A stretch of 41,814 nt of DNA from Caldilineaceae bacterium (GTDB lineage Bacteria > Chloroflexota > Anaerolineae > Caldilineales > Caldilineaceae): NCBI GenBank assembly GCA_026708085.1, contig JAPOVP010000136.1:1-41814 (forward strand). The letters run 5' to 3'. Under the pieces are notes generated by a model that was not told the origin of the DNA, ran no database searches, and saw only the letters and a list, made by a program, of their open reading frames with translations. How positions within the stretch are numbered: position 1 is the first letter of the stretch; the number at the start of each line of letters is the position of its first letter. A program made the position numbers and the translations under genes. Shown here in pieces: positions 17,300-25,415 of this stretch.

Positions 17300-18409
17300 A
17301 TGTCCGAAAGTACCTATCGCGCAGCCGTCATCGGTCTGGGGCGCATGGGCAGCACTTTCGACGATGAAATCCGGCAGGGTGGACAGTTCTTCATGCCCTA
17401 CTGCCACGCCCCCACCTACGTGGCCTCTCCCCAAACCGAACTGGTCGCCGGCGCCGACCCACATGCGGAACAGGGCGCGATCTTCGCCGATCGCTGGGGC
17501 CTCGAAGACGGGCAGATCTATGCCGACTATCGTCAGATGCTGGAAACGGAGCGGCCCGATTTCGTGAGCATGTGCACGACCGCACGTCTCCGCGCAGGGA
17601 TTATGATCGATGCGATCAACGCCGGCGTGAAGGCGATCTGGGCGGAAAAGCCGTTCACCTTGAGCCTTGCCGAGGCCGACGAAGTGATCGAGCTCGCCGC
17701 CCGCAAGGGTGTGGCCATCGCTGTCAACTGCTCCCGCCGCTATAATGTCTTCTTTACCGAGGCGCGCCGCATGGTTGAAGAAGGGGAACTAGGAGAGATA
17801 CTGCAGATCACCGCCTACACCCGCTGCACCCTTTCCGCCAACGGCAGCCATGCCATCGACACCATGCGCTACCTGGCTGGCGGTGACGTCGAGTGGGTCT
17901 TTGGCGAAATGGAGTCGGACGAAAAAGCGGCAGCCGACGAAGACCTGATGGGCAACGGCTACATGGCGTTCGACAACGGTGTGCGCGGCTTTCTGCGCGG
18001 CACGCCCACCGGCGCCGCCCAGTGGGAATTCGATCTGATCGGCACGGAGGGACGGATCCGATCTCTGGCCCAAGGCATGGAAACGCAGTACTACCGCTGG
18101 GTACCCGGCGGGCCGCGCGGCCGCAACCTGCCGGCGCGCGCCCCGTTCCCGCTGCCGACAACCGTCCCCAGCATGGGCCCCGCCGTCATCGAAGACCTTG
18201 TGCAATGCATCGATACCGGCGCGCCGCCCCGCTGCTCTGACGAAGATGGACGAAAGGCGCTGGAGATTGCGATCGCCATGCGCGAGTCGCATCGTCAGGG
18301 CGGCCGCCGCATAGACCTGCCGCTGCCCGACCGCTCCCTCCGCCTTCTCTCGTCCGAGACCGCCAACGACTCAGTGCCTGCCCGTATTCGCAGACTCAGT
18401 GGCCAGTGA
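17300..18409 (+). CDS. Gfo/Idh/MocA oxidoreductase, tandem copy 3
   Basis: A 369-residue paralogue, closer to copy 2 than to copy 1 by eye. The same motifs are present: GLGRMG, STFDDE, PYCHAPTYVASP, AEKPFTLSLAEAD, NCSRRYNVFF and NGSHAIDTMRYL, with K117 and H184. One visible change is CTTARLRAGIM where copies 1 and 2 have CTTARHRAAIM, and SANGSH replaces SHNGSH, so two histidines near the active site are lost. The start at 17300 has AGGAG 8 bases upstream; an ATG at 17261 would add 13 unconserved residues. It is preceded by the longest gap in the array and followed after 61 bases by the diverged fourth member. Confidence 0.9.
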   Translation: MSESTYRAAVIGLGRMGSTFDDEIRQGGQFFMPYCHAPTYVASPQTELVAGADPHAEQGAIFADRWGLEDGQIYADYRQMLETERPDFVSMCTTARLRAGIMIDAINAGVKAIWAEKPFTLSLAEADEVIELAARKGVAIAVNCSRRYNVFFTEARRMVEEGELGEILQITAYTRCTLSANGSHAIDTMRYLAGGDVEWVFGEMESDEKAAADEDLMGNGYMAFDNGVRGFLRGTPTGAAQWEFDLIGTEGRIRSLAQGMETQYYRWVPGGPRGRNLPARAPFPLPTTVPSMGPAVIEDLVQCIDTGAPPRCSDEDGRKALEIAIAMRESHRQGGRRIDLPLPDRSLRLLSSETANDSVPARIRRLSGQ

Positions 18410-18470
18410 CCTGTACTGATTCTCTTGGTACTGGTCGAGCCGCTGGCCATTGTCTTCTGGAGAAACTACT

Positions 18471-19502
18471 ATGACCGACAAAACCTATCGCGTCGCCATC
18501 ATCGGACTGGGTCGGATGGGCAGCACAATCGACGATGAGTTCCCCGACAGGAGTCCACCCTACTCGGTTGCGGCCTCCTGCAAAGCCAGCGATCGCCTGC
18601 AGGTGGTCACAGGCGCCGACATCGACGCCTCCAAGCGGGCCGCGTTCTCAGAGCGCTGGGGTGTCGACGCGCTCTACGAAGACTACATTGAGATGATTCG
18701 ACAGGAGGACCCTGACATGGTCGCCGTCTGCACGCGCGGCCATCTCCACGCCGAGATGGCGACCCGTTCAGCAGAAGAAGGGGTCAGACTCATCTTCTGC
18801 GAAAAGGCAATTGCCTGTTCCATGGACGAGGCCGATGGAATCCTCAAGGCGGTCCAGGAAAATGGCGCTCTCTTCAATTCAGGTGTCCTGCGCCGTTTCA
18901 ATCTGCGCTACCACCAGGCGCGTGACCTGATCAGAAATGGCGAAATCGGCGAACCTAAGGCCGCCATCCACTACGCCAGCACAAACCTGCTCCACGGCCA
19001 CATCCACTCAATCGACACCTTGAGCTTCCTGCTCGACGATCCCAAGGTCGAAAGCATCTGGGGCGAACTGAATACCATCGATCATCGAATCCCTGACAAC
19101 CGCCTCGATGAGGACCCCTACGGCATCTTTCAGCTTACCTTTGCCAATGGCGTCGCCGCCACCAGCGTCCCGGCCGGCAACTGGGAATTTGAAGTGATGG
19201 GCGATGGCGGAAGCGTGCGCGTGTTCGACAATGGAAACGGCCTGCAGCTGCGCAAAAATCAGACCGGCAAGGCGCGCATCGCCGCTGACGTACCCGTAGA
19301 GCAAGTACCTGAAAACAGCGCGACGCAGTACTGCCTGGAGGATCTGGTCCTGGCCCACGAAGAAGGACGGCAGACGCTGGGCCGGGTCGAAGTAGCCCAC
19401 CATCTGACCGAGGTCTGCCTGGCGCTTGCAGAGAGCCACCGTCAAGAAAAAAGGATCAGCCTGCCGCTGGAAAACCGCTCGCTCTACATTTTTCACCGTT
19501 AA
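18471..19502 (+). CDS. Gfo/Idh/MocA oxidoreductase, diverged fourth member
   Basis: A 343-residue relative of the three tandem copies, much more diverged. GLGRMGSTIDDE is kept at 12-23, and the domain order is the same. The EKP motif reads EKA (111-113): Lys112 stays but the conserved Pro is Ala. The His region is LHGHIHSIDTLSF with H179 and D182. The Rossmann segment between 24 and 45 differs fully from the PYCHAP segment of the copies. The start at 18471 has GGAG 8 bases upstream; a TTG at 18450 is less likely. It probably acts on a related but different substrate, or at a different step of the same route. Confidence 0.88.
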   Translation: MTDKTYRVAIIGLGRMGSTIDDEFPDRSPPYSVAASCKASDRLQVVTGADIDASKRAAFSERWGVDALYEDYIEMIRQEDPDMVAVCTRGHLHAEMATRSAEEGVRLIFCEKAIACSMDEADGILKAVQENGALFNSGVLRRFNLRYHQARDLIRNGEIGEPKAAIHYASTNLLHGHIHSIDTLSFLLDDPKVESIWGELNTIDHRIPDNRLDEDPYGIFQLTFANGVAATSVPAGNWEFEVMGDGGSVRVFDNGNGLQLRKNQTGKARIAADVPVEQVPENSATQYCLEDLVLAHEEGRQTLGRVEVAHHLTEVCLALAESHRQEKRISLPLENRSLYIFHR

Positions 19503-19523
19503 AACTCTGCAGTGCACGAATCC

Positions 19524-19539
19524 GGGGCCACGCGGCCCT
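19524..19539 (+). repeat. Short GC hairpin between oxidoreductase 4 and the dioxygenase gene
   Basis: GGGCC (19525-19529) and GGCCC (19534-19538) pair around a 4-base loop, with a flanking G-U. It lies in the 72-base gap upstream of the dioxygenase gene. There is no T-run, so termination is unlikely. It may only stabilise or process the mRNA. Confidence 0.25.
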
Positions 19540-19561
19540 GAACCAAGAGATTCACCCAAGT

Positions 19562-19568
19562 GGGGAGG
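19562..19568 (+). promoter_or_regulatory. Ribosome-binding site that fixes the dioxygenase start
   Basis: GGGGAGG ends 6 bases before the ATG at 19575. The upstream in-frame start at 19560 overlaps this site and is therefore rejected. Confidence 0.8.
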
Positions 19569-19574
19569 TTGACC

Positions 19575-20417
19575 ATGGACAAAGTGAAAGTCGACAACCG
19601 TGACTGGTCCCAACTGAGCTACGGCCAGCACGTTTACCAGCTTGAAGTGGAGGGCTACACCGTCATCCCCGATCTGCTCTCCAATGAGCATCTGGAGACT
19701 CTGCGGACAGAGACCGCCCAGCTGAATACATTCGCCGTGGACTACAGCGTTAAGCAGCAGGTCCGCCCGAAAGCGCAGTTTACCGGCGGCCCCATAACCG
19801 CGCTCATCGCCCACACACCCACTATCCAGTTTCTGGAGCGCCTGTTTGGCGACGACATCGTATTTATGTCCTATGCCTATGCCCGCTCCGAGCCGGGCCA
19901 TCCCGGCATCAGCCTTCACACCGACGGTCAGCCCTATGGCTCGAAGATCTTCGGATATGAAGGTAGCTGCCCCTGCATGGTCCGCGTGCTCTACTACCTC
20001 CAGGAGCTGACCGAAGAGGTCTCCCCTTTTCGCGTCATTCCCCGCTCCCATCTCGTAATGCACGCCCACGGCAACCCCTACGTTCGCTATGAGTCCCACC
20101 CCGAAGAGGTCATGGTGACCGCCCCGGCCGGCTCTGCCGTGCTGATCAACCATCGGGTCTTCCATGGTAACTTTCCCAACGTGGGGGACTATGCCCGAGA
20201 GCTGCTGGCAATCGCATACCGTCCTGCTTGGGCCGGTCCGGTCGAAGAGGAGGTTGAGCAGTGGCCGGCAGACGAGCTGGCGAAACTTCCGACCGAAGTC
20301 AAACGGTTCTTTCTCGACCGCAACACGCGCAAATGGGACTACGGCGGCGGCAACAAGCCGCCCAACATGGCCAGCGAGGCCCCCGGCATCAACCCCAGCC
20401 GCTGGGAGTTGGCATAG
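19575..20417 (+). CDS. Phytanoyl-CoA dioxygenase (PhyH) family protein
   Basis: A 280-residue Fe(II)/2-oxoglutarate-dependent oxygenase-like protein. The metal-binding triad is visible as H115 and D117 (SLHTDGQPYGSK) and the distal H197 (HRVFHGNFPN). R208 (DYARELLAIAYRP) is in place to bind 2-oxoglutarate. The jelly-roll core spans roughly residues 30-220. The family hydroxylates or oxidatively cleaves small molecules, lipids and natural products; many bacterial members have unknown substrates. Its place after four oxidoreductases and before a cysteine hydrolase suggests a step in the same catabolic or tailoring route. All key residues are present, so activity is expected. Confidence 0.88.
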   Translation: MDKVKVDNRDWSQLSYGQHVYQLEVEGYTVIPDLLSNEHLETLRTETAQLNTFAVDYSVKQQVRPKAQFTGGPITALIAHTPTIQFLERLFGDDIVFMSYAYARSEPGHPGISLHTDGQPYGSKIFGYEGSCPCMVRVLYYLQELTEEVSPFRVIPRSHLVMHAHGNPYVRYESHPEEVMVTAPAGSAVLINHRVFHGNFPNVGDYARELLAIAYRPAWAGPVEEEVEQWPADELAKLPTEVKRFFLDRNTRKWDYGGGNKPPNMASEAPGINPSRWELA

Positions 20418-20494
20418 CCCACTAACGGCGATTCGCGGCTACTTGATAACAACAAGGCAATCCGTTTTCCGCTGGCCTGGGACAGGAGGGCCGG

Positions 20495-21127
20495 ATGCAG
20501 ATCCCTGGTGAAACCGTAGAGGTTCCTGAAATCCCATGGCAGTCCTCCGTCGAACTGCCCGCGCAGAGCAGCGCCGTGATCGTTGTCGACATGCAGAACG
20601 ACTTCGTCAAGGAGGGGGGCGCTCTGGTCGTCCCTGACGCCGCCGCCACCCTCGACAGTCTGCAGACGCTCCTCGCGCGCGCTCGCCGCGCCGGCGTGCG
20701 TATCGCCTACACGCAGGACAGCCACTTCGCCGGCGACCCCGAATGGGAAATCTGGCCGCGCCACTGTGAAGCAAACAGCTGGGGCTGGCAGATCGTCGAA
20801 GAGCTGGCGCCGCAACCGCAAGATCTGGTCTGCCAGAAGAGCCGTTACGATGGATTCTACGGCACCTGGCTGGAGCACTTCCTGGCCAATGTCTGGGAGG
20901 TGCGCAACCTTGTGATCGTCGGGACCGTCTCCAGCATCTGCGTACTCCACACGGCCGCTTCAGCCGGCCTGCGCTGGTTCTCCGTCGTCGTGCCTGCCGA
21001 CTGCATCTCCGCATTGACCGAGTTCGATCAGGCCCTCACGCTGCGCCAGGTCTCTTGGCTCTATACCGGCAGCGTCACGAAGACAGCTGAGTCCATCTCC
21101 TTCAGCAGCGGCGCAAATGATCAGTAA
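20495..21127 (+). CDS. Isochorismatase-family cysteine hydrolase
   Basis: A 210-residue hydrolase of the isochorismatase / nicotinamidase / N-carbamoylsarcosine amidase fold. The catalytic triad is visible as D32 (IVVDMQNDF), K115 (VCQKSRYDGF) and C149 (GTVSSICVLHTA). Length is normal. AGGAGGG precedes the ATG by 4 bases. It follows the dioxygenase after 77 bases and is probably the last gene of the oxidoreductase cluster. Members often hydrolyse amides, carbamoyl or urea-like groups, so a nitrogen-containing or amidated intermediate in this pathway is possible. The exact substrate is unknown. Confidence 0.88.
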   Translation: MQIPGETVEVPEIPWQSSVELPAQSSAVIVVDMQNDFVKEGGALVVPDAAATLDSLQTLLARARRAGVRIAYTQDSHFAGDPEWEIWPRHCEANSWGWQIVEELAPQPQDLVCQKSRYDGFYGTWLEHFLANVWEVRNLVIVGTVSSICVLHTAASAGLRWFSVVVPADCISALTEFDQALTLRQVSWLYTGSVTKTAESISFSSGANDQ

Positions 21128-21181
21128 CCCGACGCCCGTAATCGTGCACAAGACCAGCCCCCGACCCGCAGCCGCCTGAAC

Positions 21182-24100
21182 ATGGCCCCCCGTACATTCG
21201 TCGCCTTCGATCTGGAAACAACCGGACTGAACCCAAAGCAGGATGCCATTATCGAGTTTGGGGCCGTACGTTTTCAGAAAGGGGGTCCCCGCGAATACTT
21301 CTCGACCTGCATCAACCCCGGCCGCCCTCTCCCCGTTCGCATTCAGCAGATCACCGGCATCCGCCCTGCCGACGTCGCCAACGCACCCGCAATCGAGGAA
21401 GTAATCCCGGAAATCCTGGGCTTCTTCGGCAATGGCACGCAGGCCGTCGTCGCCCATAGCGCCGGATTCGACATCTCATTCCTGCGGGCGGCCGGCGTGA
21501 AGTTGAAAGCGCCTGTTCTCGACACCCACGAGCTGGCAACGATTCTCCTGCCCGGACAGGACAGCTACAGCCTCGGGGAACTGTGTAAAGCACTGATGAT
21601 TCCCCTCACGACTGCCCACAGGGCAGAGGCAGACGCAGAGGCGACCGCCGATCTTCTTCTTCATCTTCTGGAGCGAATCGAGGAAATCCCTGAATCGGTT
21701 CTGGAAAAGCTGAGCGAAGCCGGTCGCGGCAGCGATTGGGGTCCAATTCTCCTTTTTGACGACGAGTTGCGCCGCCGTAAGAATGCAGGGCCGGGAGCGA
21801 ACCGCCATCGGACAACTGAGCCGTTCCGGCGCAAGGGTCCTCCTCTCGCACCCGTCACGCCTGACCCAGAACCTCGCGAAATAGCCGGCGAATTCCTGGT
21901 TGCGGCCTTCTCTGACAACAGTCCGCTCGCAGCGGAATTCGACCCCGAGTCGGGCGTTGAGTTCGAGCGCCGCGACGGTCAGCTGCAGATGTCACTTCAG
22001 ACACTTGACACGCTGAACCGGGGCGATCACAGAATCATTGAAGCGGGAACCGGAACCGGAAAGAGCCTTGCCTATCTCTTGCCGGCCGCCGCATGGGCTG
22101 TGGCCAATAGGAGCCGCGTTGTCATCGCCACGCATACCCTTCCTCTGCAGGACCAGTTACTGGATAAAGAGCTGCCCCGCGTGGCCCAGGTCCTCGCGGA
22201 AATTGACCTGGAATCGAACGGCGAGCCCTGCCGTTCCGTCAGGGCAATGACACTAAAGGGTCGTACCCGCTATCTCTGTACACGCAGGCTGGCCAACTGG
22301 TTGGAGGCATCCCGCGGCGGCAGAGGACTCTTTGCCGAGAGCCTGTCTCCTCTGGAATTGCGGTTCCTGGCAAAGCTGCTGGTCTGGCTGCCGCACACGC
22401 AGAGCGGAGATCTCAGCGAGCTTCCGATTCACGATCGGCAGGAACAGGCCCTGATGGCGCACGTCGCTTCCCATGCAGACGAATGCAGCCTGGAACTATG
22501 CGCTTTCGGACGGCCTGCAAGTCGGCATGGCTTTCTCGGCGGCCGCTACCGCGACTTTTACCTGGAAGCGCACCGCCAGGCCGGTTCCGCCCATCTGCTG
22601 ATCGTCAATCACGCACTCCTGCTGGCCGATATTGACTCCGGCGGTCAGGTCCTGCCTGAATTTGACAGTCTGATCGTGGACGAGGCCCATCATCTGGAGG
22701 GCGCGGCAACCGACCAGTTTACACGGCAGATCGATCTGCGCGGGCTGGCCTACATTTTGGAGGGACTGGACACGGCAGTCAATCAACTGGCCCCCCGACT
22801 GGATCAAGACCATTTGCAGGAGCTGGCTAAGCAAGTGACGGCAGGCAACAAGGACCTGCGAGCCAGCCTCCCTCCCTTTGCTGAAGTACTCCACGATTTC
22901 GTCCTCCGCCATTCCGAGACCAGGCCCGCCGCGCGCGGCGCCTCTGGCTATCCCCAACAGGTAGCCTTGGACAGCCGCATGAGAGCGCAGCCGGCCTGGA
23001 GTGAAATTGAAATCGAGTGGGACGGGATCAGCCAGAAAATCGGCCAGGCCCTCGGTCGCCTGTCAGATCTGGCTGACCAGCTGGACGCGTCCCAGTGGTG
23101 GCAATATGAAGATGAATACGGTAATACCACGGCCTTGGCCGGTGGAACTTCCCGTGCGCTGCAGGCCTTGCACTACAGCCAGACCGACCTCGCCGACCTC
23201 CTGCAGGTTGCTGACGATGTCATCCTCCGTCCACTCAGCCACCAGGAAGAGTCGATTGCCTGGCTGGAGCTGTCCGAGAACGGGAGGTCCTCTCCCCGCA
23301 ACAGTTCTCGCAACCGCCGCGGCGCCGATTCAGTCGTTCTTCGCAGTGCACCGATTCAGGTCAGCGAGAAGCTGGCTTCCGAACTGTTCGGCAAAAACCG
23401 GGCGGTAGTACTGACGGGGGCCACGCTGCGTGCCGGCGATCATTTCGACTATCTGCGCGACCGGCTGGGGTGCTGGGACGCCAACAGCGCGGTCATCGAC
23501 AGTCCCTTCGACTACAAAAGGAACGTGCTTCTCTACCTGCCCGGCGACATGCCTCCGCCCGACCGTCACAACTACCAGCCGGCGCTTGAAGAGGCCATTC
23601 AACAGGCTGCCCTCGCAGCAGGGGGCAGAACGCTCGTCCTCTTTACCAGCCACAGCCATCTGCGCACCAGCGCCGACGCCATACGTACACCTCTCGCTGC
23701 CGCCGGGCTGACCGTGCTTCAACAAGGTGAAGGCAGCCGCACCCGCAACCTGCGCGACTTCCGCGCCAATCCGAACTCCGTCCTGTTGGGCACCAGCAGC
23801 TACTGGGAAGGCATCGACCTGCCCGGCGACCAGTTAGTCTGCCTGATCATCGCCCGCCTCCCCTTCGCCGTGCCGACCGACCCTCTCTATGCTGCCCGCA
23901 GCCGGCTGTATGAAGACCCCTTCCACGAATACGCCGTGCCCGAGGCTGTCATCCGCCTGCGCCAGGGATTCGGGCGCCTGATCCGCAGCGCCTCCGATCG
24001 CGGCGTCGTCGTCCTGCTCGACAGCCGCCTGTGGCACCGCAGCTATGGCGAGGTCTTCCTTGACGCGCTGCCGGACTGCACAAGGCGCCAGAGTCCGCTT

Positions 24101-24208
24101 TCTCACTTGGGCGAAGCGGTCCACGGCTGGCTGAACCCTCAGGTCCGGACCCGCGCGGCCGTCGCACAGCAATCTGAATACGACGCCTGGGATACCGGCG
24201 ATGAGTGA
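21182..24208 (+). CDS. dinG: DinG-family helicase with N-terminal DEDDh exonuclease
   Basis: A 1008-residue fusion. Residues 1-165 are a DnaQ-like 3'-5' exonuclease with D10 and E12 (FDLETTG), D98 (HSAGFDISF) and H146/D151 (TAHRAEADAEA). The helicase begins near 265, with Walker A AGTGTGKS at 288-295 and DEAH at 500-503. The last motifs (SYWEGIDLPGDQL, QGFGRLIRSASDRGVVVLLD) match XPD/DinG superfamily-2 helicases. The Fe-S region shows C366, C435 and C440 but no fourth Cys at the usual place. Exonuclease-fused DinG proteins are known in Firmicutes, and the Staphylococcus aureus one lacks the cluster. Its stop overlaps the next glycosyltransferase start by 8 bases. Role: single-strand DNA processing or repair. 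Confidence 0.9.
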   Translation: MAPRTFVAFDLETTGLNPKQDAIIEFGAVRFQKGGPREYFSTCINPGRPLPVRIQQITGIRPADVANAPAIEEVIPEILGFFGNGTQAVVAHSAGFDISFLRAAGVKLKAPVLDTHELATILLPGQDSYSLGELCKALMIPLTTAHRAEADAEATADLLLHLLERIEEIPESVLEKLSEAGRGSDWGPILLFDDELRRRKNAGPGANRHRTTEPFRRKGPPLAPVTPDPEPREIAGEFLVAAFSDNSPLAAEFDPESGVEFERRDGQLQMSLQTLDTLNRGDHRIIEAGTGTGKSLAYLLPAAAWAVANRSRVVIATHTLPLQDQLLDKELPRVAQVLAEIDLESNGEPCRSVRAMTLKGRTRYLCTRRLANWLEASRGGRGLFAESLSPLELRFLAKLLVWLPHTQSGDLSELPIHDRQEQALMAHVASHADECSLELCAFGRPASRHGFLGGRYRDFYLEAHRQAGSAHLLIVNHALLLADIDSGGQVLPEFDSLIVDEAHHLEGAATDQFTRQIDLRGLAYILEGLDTAVNQLAPRLDQDHLQELAKQVTAGNKDLRASLPPFAEVLHDFVLRHSETRPAARGASGYPQQVALDSRMRAQPAWSEIEIEWDGISQKIGQALGRLSDLADQLDASQWWQYEDEYGNTTALAGGTSRALQALHYSQTDLADLLQVADDVILRPLSHQEESIAWLELSENGRSSPRNSSRNRRGADSVVLRSAPIQVSEKLASELFGKNRAVVLTGATLRAGDHFDYLRDRLGCWDANSAVIDSPFDYKRNVLLYLPGDMPPPDRHNYQPALEEAIQQAALAAGGRTLVLFTSHSHLRTSADAIRTPLAAAGLTVLQQGEGSRTRNLRDFRANPNSVLLGTSSYWEGIDLPGDQLVCLIIARLPFAVPTDPLYAARSRLYEDPFHEYAVPEAVIRLRQGFGRLIRSASDRGVVVLLDSRLWHRSYGEVFLDALPDCTRRQSPLSHLGEAVHGWLNPQVRTRAAVAQQSEYDAWDTGDE

Positions 24209-25415
24209 GGAGACGGGGGACGCGCTGCACACGTCAACCCATGCCCCACCCGCGCGTTCCAGGCAGTTGGCGGGACGTCTGAGGGTCGTCCTTGACGCCG
24301 GCCCTGCAGTCCACCAGAGTGCAGGCCTCGCCCGCTATACCGAATGCCTTGCCTCCGCACTGTGGCAGCACTGTCGCCACACTGTCGACCTGAACCTCTT
24401 CTACAACCGCCACAGCGGCCATCAACTCCCCGCCTCGTTGGCTCCGATTCCCGCGCGCGTTTTTCCGCTAGGCCAGTATCCTTGGCGGCTGGGTGTCCTC
24501 GCCTGTCAACTTCTGAGAGCGCCTGTCATGGAACGCAGACTCGGTGCCGGAGACATCTACCATGCCACCGAGCACCTCCTGCCATGGACCGCGCGGCCCT
24601 CGGTCATGACCGTCCACGATCTGATCTTCGAACGCTATCCGCAGCACCACACACTTGCCAATCGGAGCTTCTTGCGCGTAGCGATGCCCTTGTTTGTGCG
24701 CCGCGCCGGTGCTATCATTGCCGTGAGCAGGCACACGAAACAGGATTTACTTGAACTGTATGGCACGCCAGCGCACAAGGTTTTCGTCGTCGAAGAGGGC
24801 ATTGAAGAGCAATTCAGACCCGCCGTCGAAGAGGAGGTCCGGCAGGTAAAGGAACGGCATGGGATCCGGCGACCGTATCTGCTGATGGTCGGTACGCTGG
24901 AGCCGCGCAAGAATCACCAGCTCGCCTTTGAGGCCCTTGCCCGGTTGAAGGCGGGAGGATTTCCCCACTGTCTTGTTGTGGTCGGAGGCGGCGGTTGGCT
25001 TTTCGATGACGTGCAGAGGAAGGTCGAACAGCTGCAGTTGTCCGAAGACGTACTATTTGCCGGGCGCGTTCCGGATGAAGACCTGCCGGCCCTATACAGC
25101 GGCGCAGACTGCTTCCTGATGCCCAGCCTGTATGAGGGTTTCGGCATCCCCGTGTTGGAAGCGATGGCCTGTGGAACACCGGTCGTCTGCAGCCGGGCCA
25201 GCAGCCTGCCCGAGGTAGCCGGGCCAGCAGCCTGCTACATCGAACAGATGACTGGTGAGGGCTTGGCAGATACAATCCGCAGCGTGTTGTCGGATCCACA
25301 AACGACTCAGCAAATGCGCACTGCAGGACTGCATAGGGCAGCCCGCTTCCGCTGGCGAGAAGCAGCAATGCAAACGGTAGATGTATACAACGTAGTCGCT
25401 GGGAGCCGTCATTGA
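24201..25415 (+). CDS. Glycosyltransferase, GT4 type (GT-B fold)
   Basis: A 404-residue transferase. The N-terminal domain starts near residue 27 with LRVVLDAGPAVHQSAGLARY, a form of the D-x-R...GIGRY start seen in mannosyltransferase-like GT4 enzymes. The C-terminal donor-binding domain has GTLEPRKNH (231-239) and the EX7E motif with E312 and E320 (YEGFGIPVLEAMACGTPVV). The first 26 residues are unconserved and could be excess. It begins inside the dinG stop (8-base overlap) and overlaps the next start by 4 bases, so translation is coupled at both ends. It likely adds a sugar to a lipid-linked glycan at the inner membrane. It resembles the last transferase of the cluster (33835). Confidence 0.9.
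   Translation: MSEETGDALHTSTHAPPARSRQLAGRLRVVLDAGPAVHQSAGLARYTECLASALWQHCRHTVDLNLFYNRHSGHQLPASLAPIPARVFPLGQYPWRLGVLACQLLRAPVMERRLGAGDIYHATEHLLPWTARPSVMTVHDLIFERYPQHHTLANRSFLRVAMPLFVRRAGAIIAVSRHTKQDLLELYGTPAHKVFVVEEGIEEQFRPAVEEEVRQVKERHGIRRPYLLMVGTLEPRKNHQLAFEALARLKAGGFPHCLVVVGGGGWLFDDVQRKVEQLQLSEDVLFAGRVPDEDLPALYSGADCFLMPSLYEGFGIPVLEAMACGTPVVCSRASSLPEVAGPAACYIEQMTGEGLADTIRSVLSDPQTTQQMRTAGLHRAARFRWREAAMQTVDVYNVVAGSRH

Noticed and set aside
19008..20165. 385-residue minus-strand frame opposite oxidoreductase 4 and the dioxygenase
   Set aside because: It crosses two well-supported plus-strand genes and their gap, with no motif of its own.
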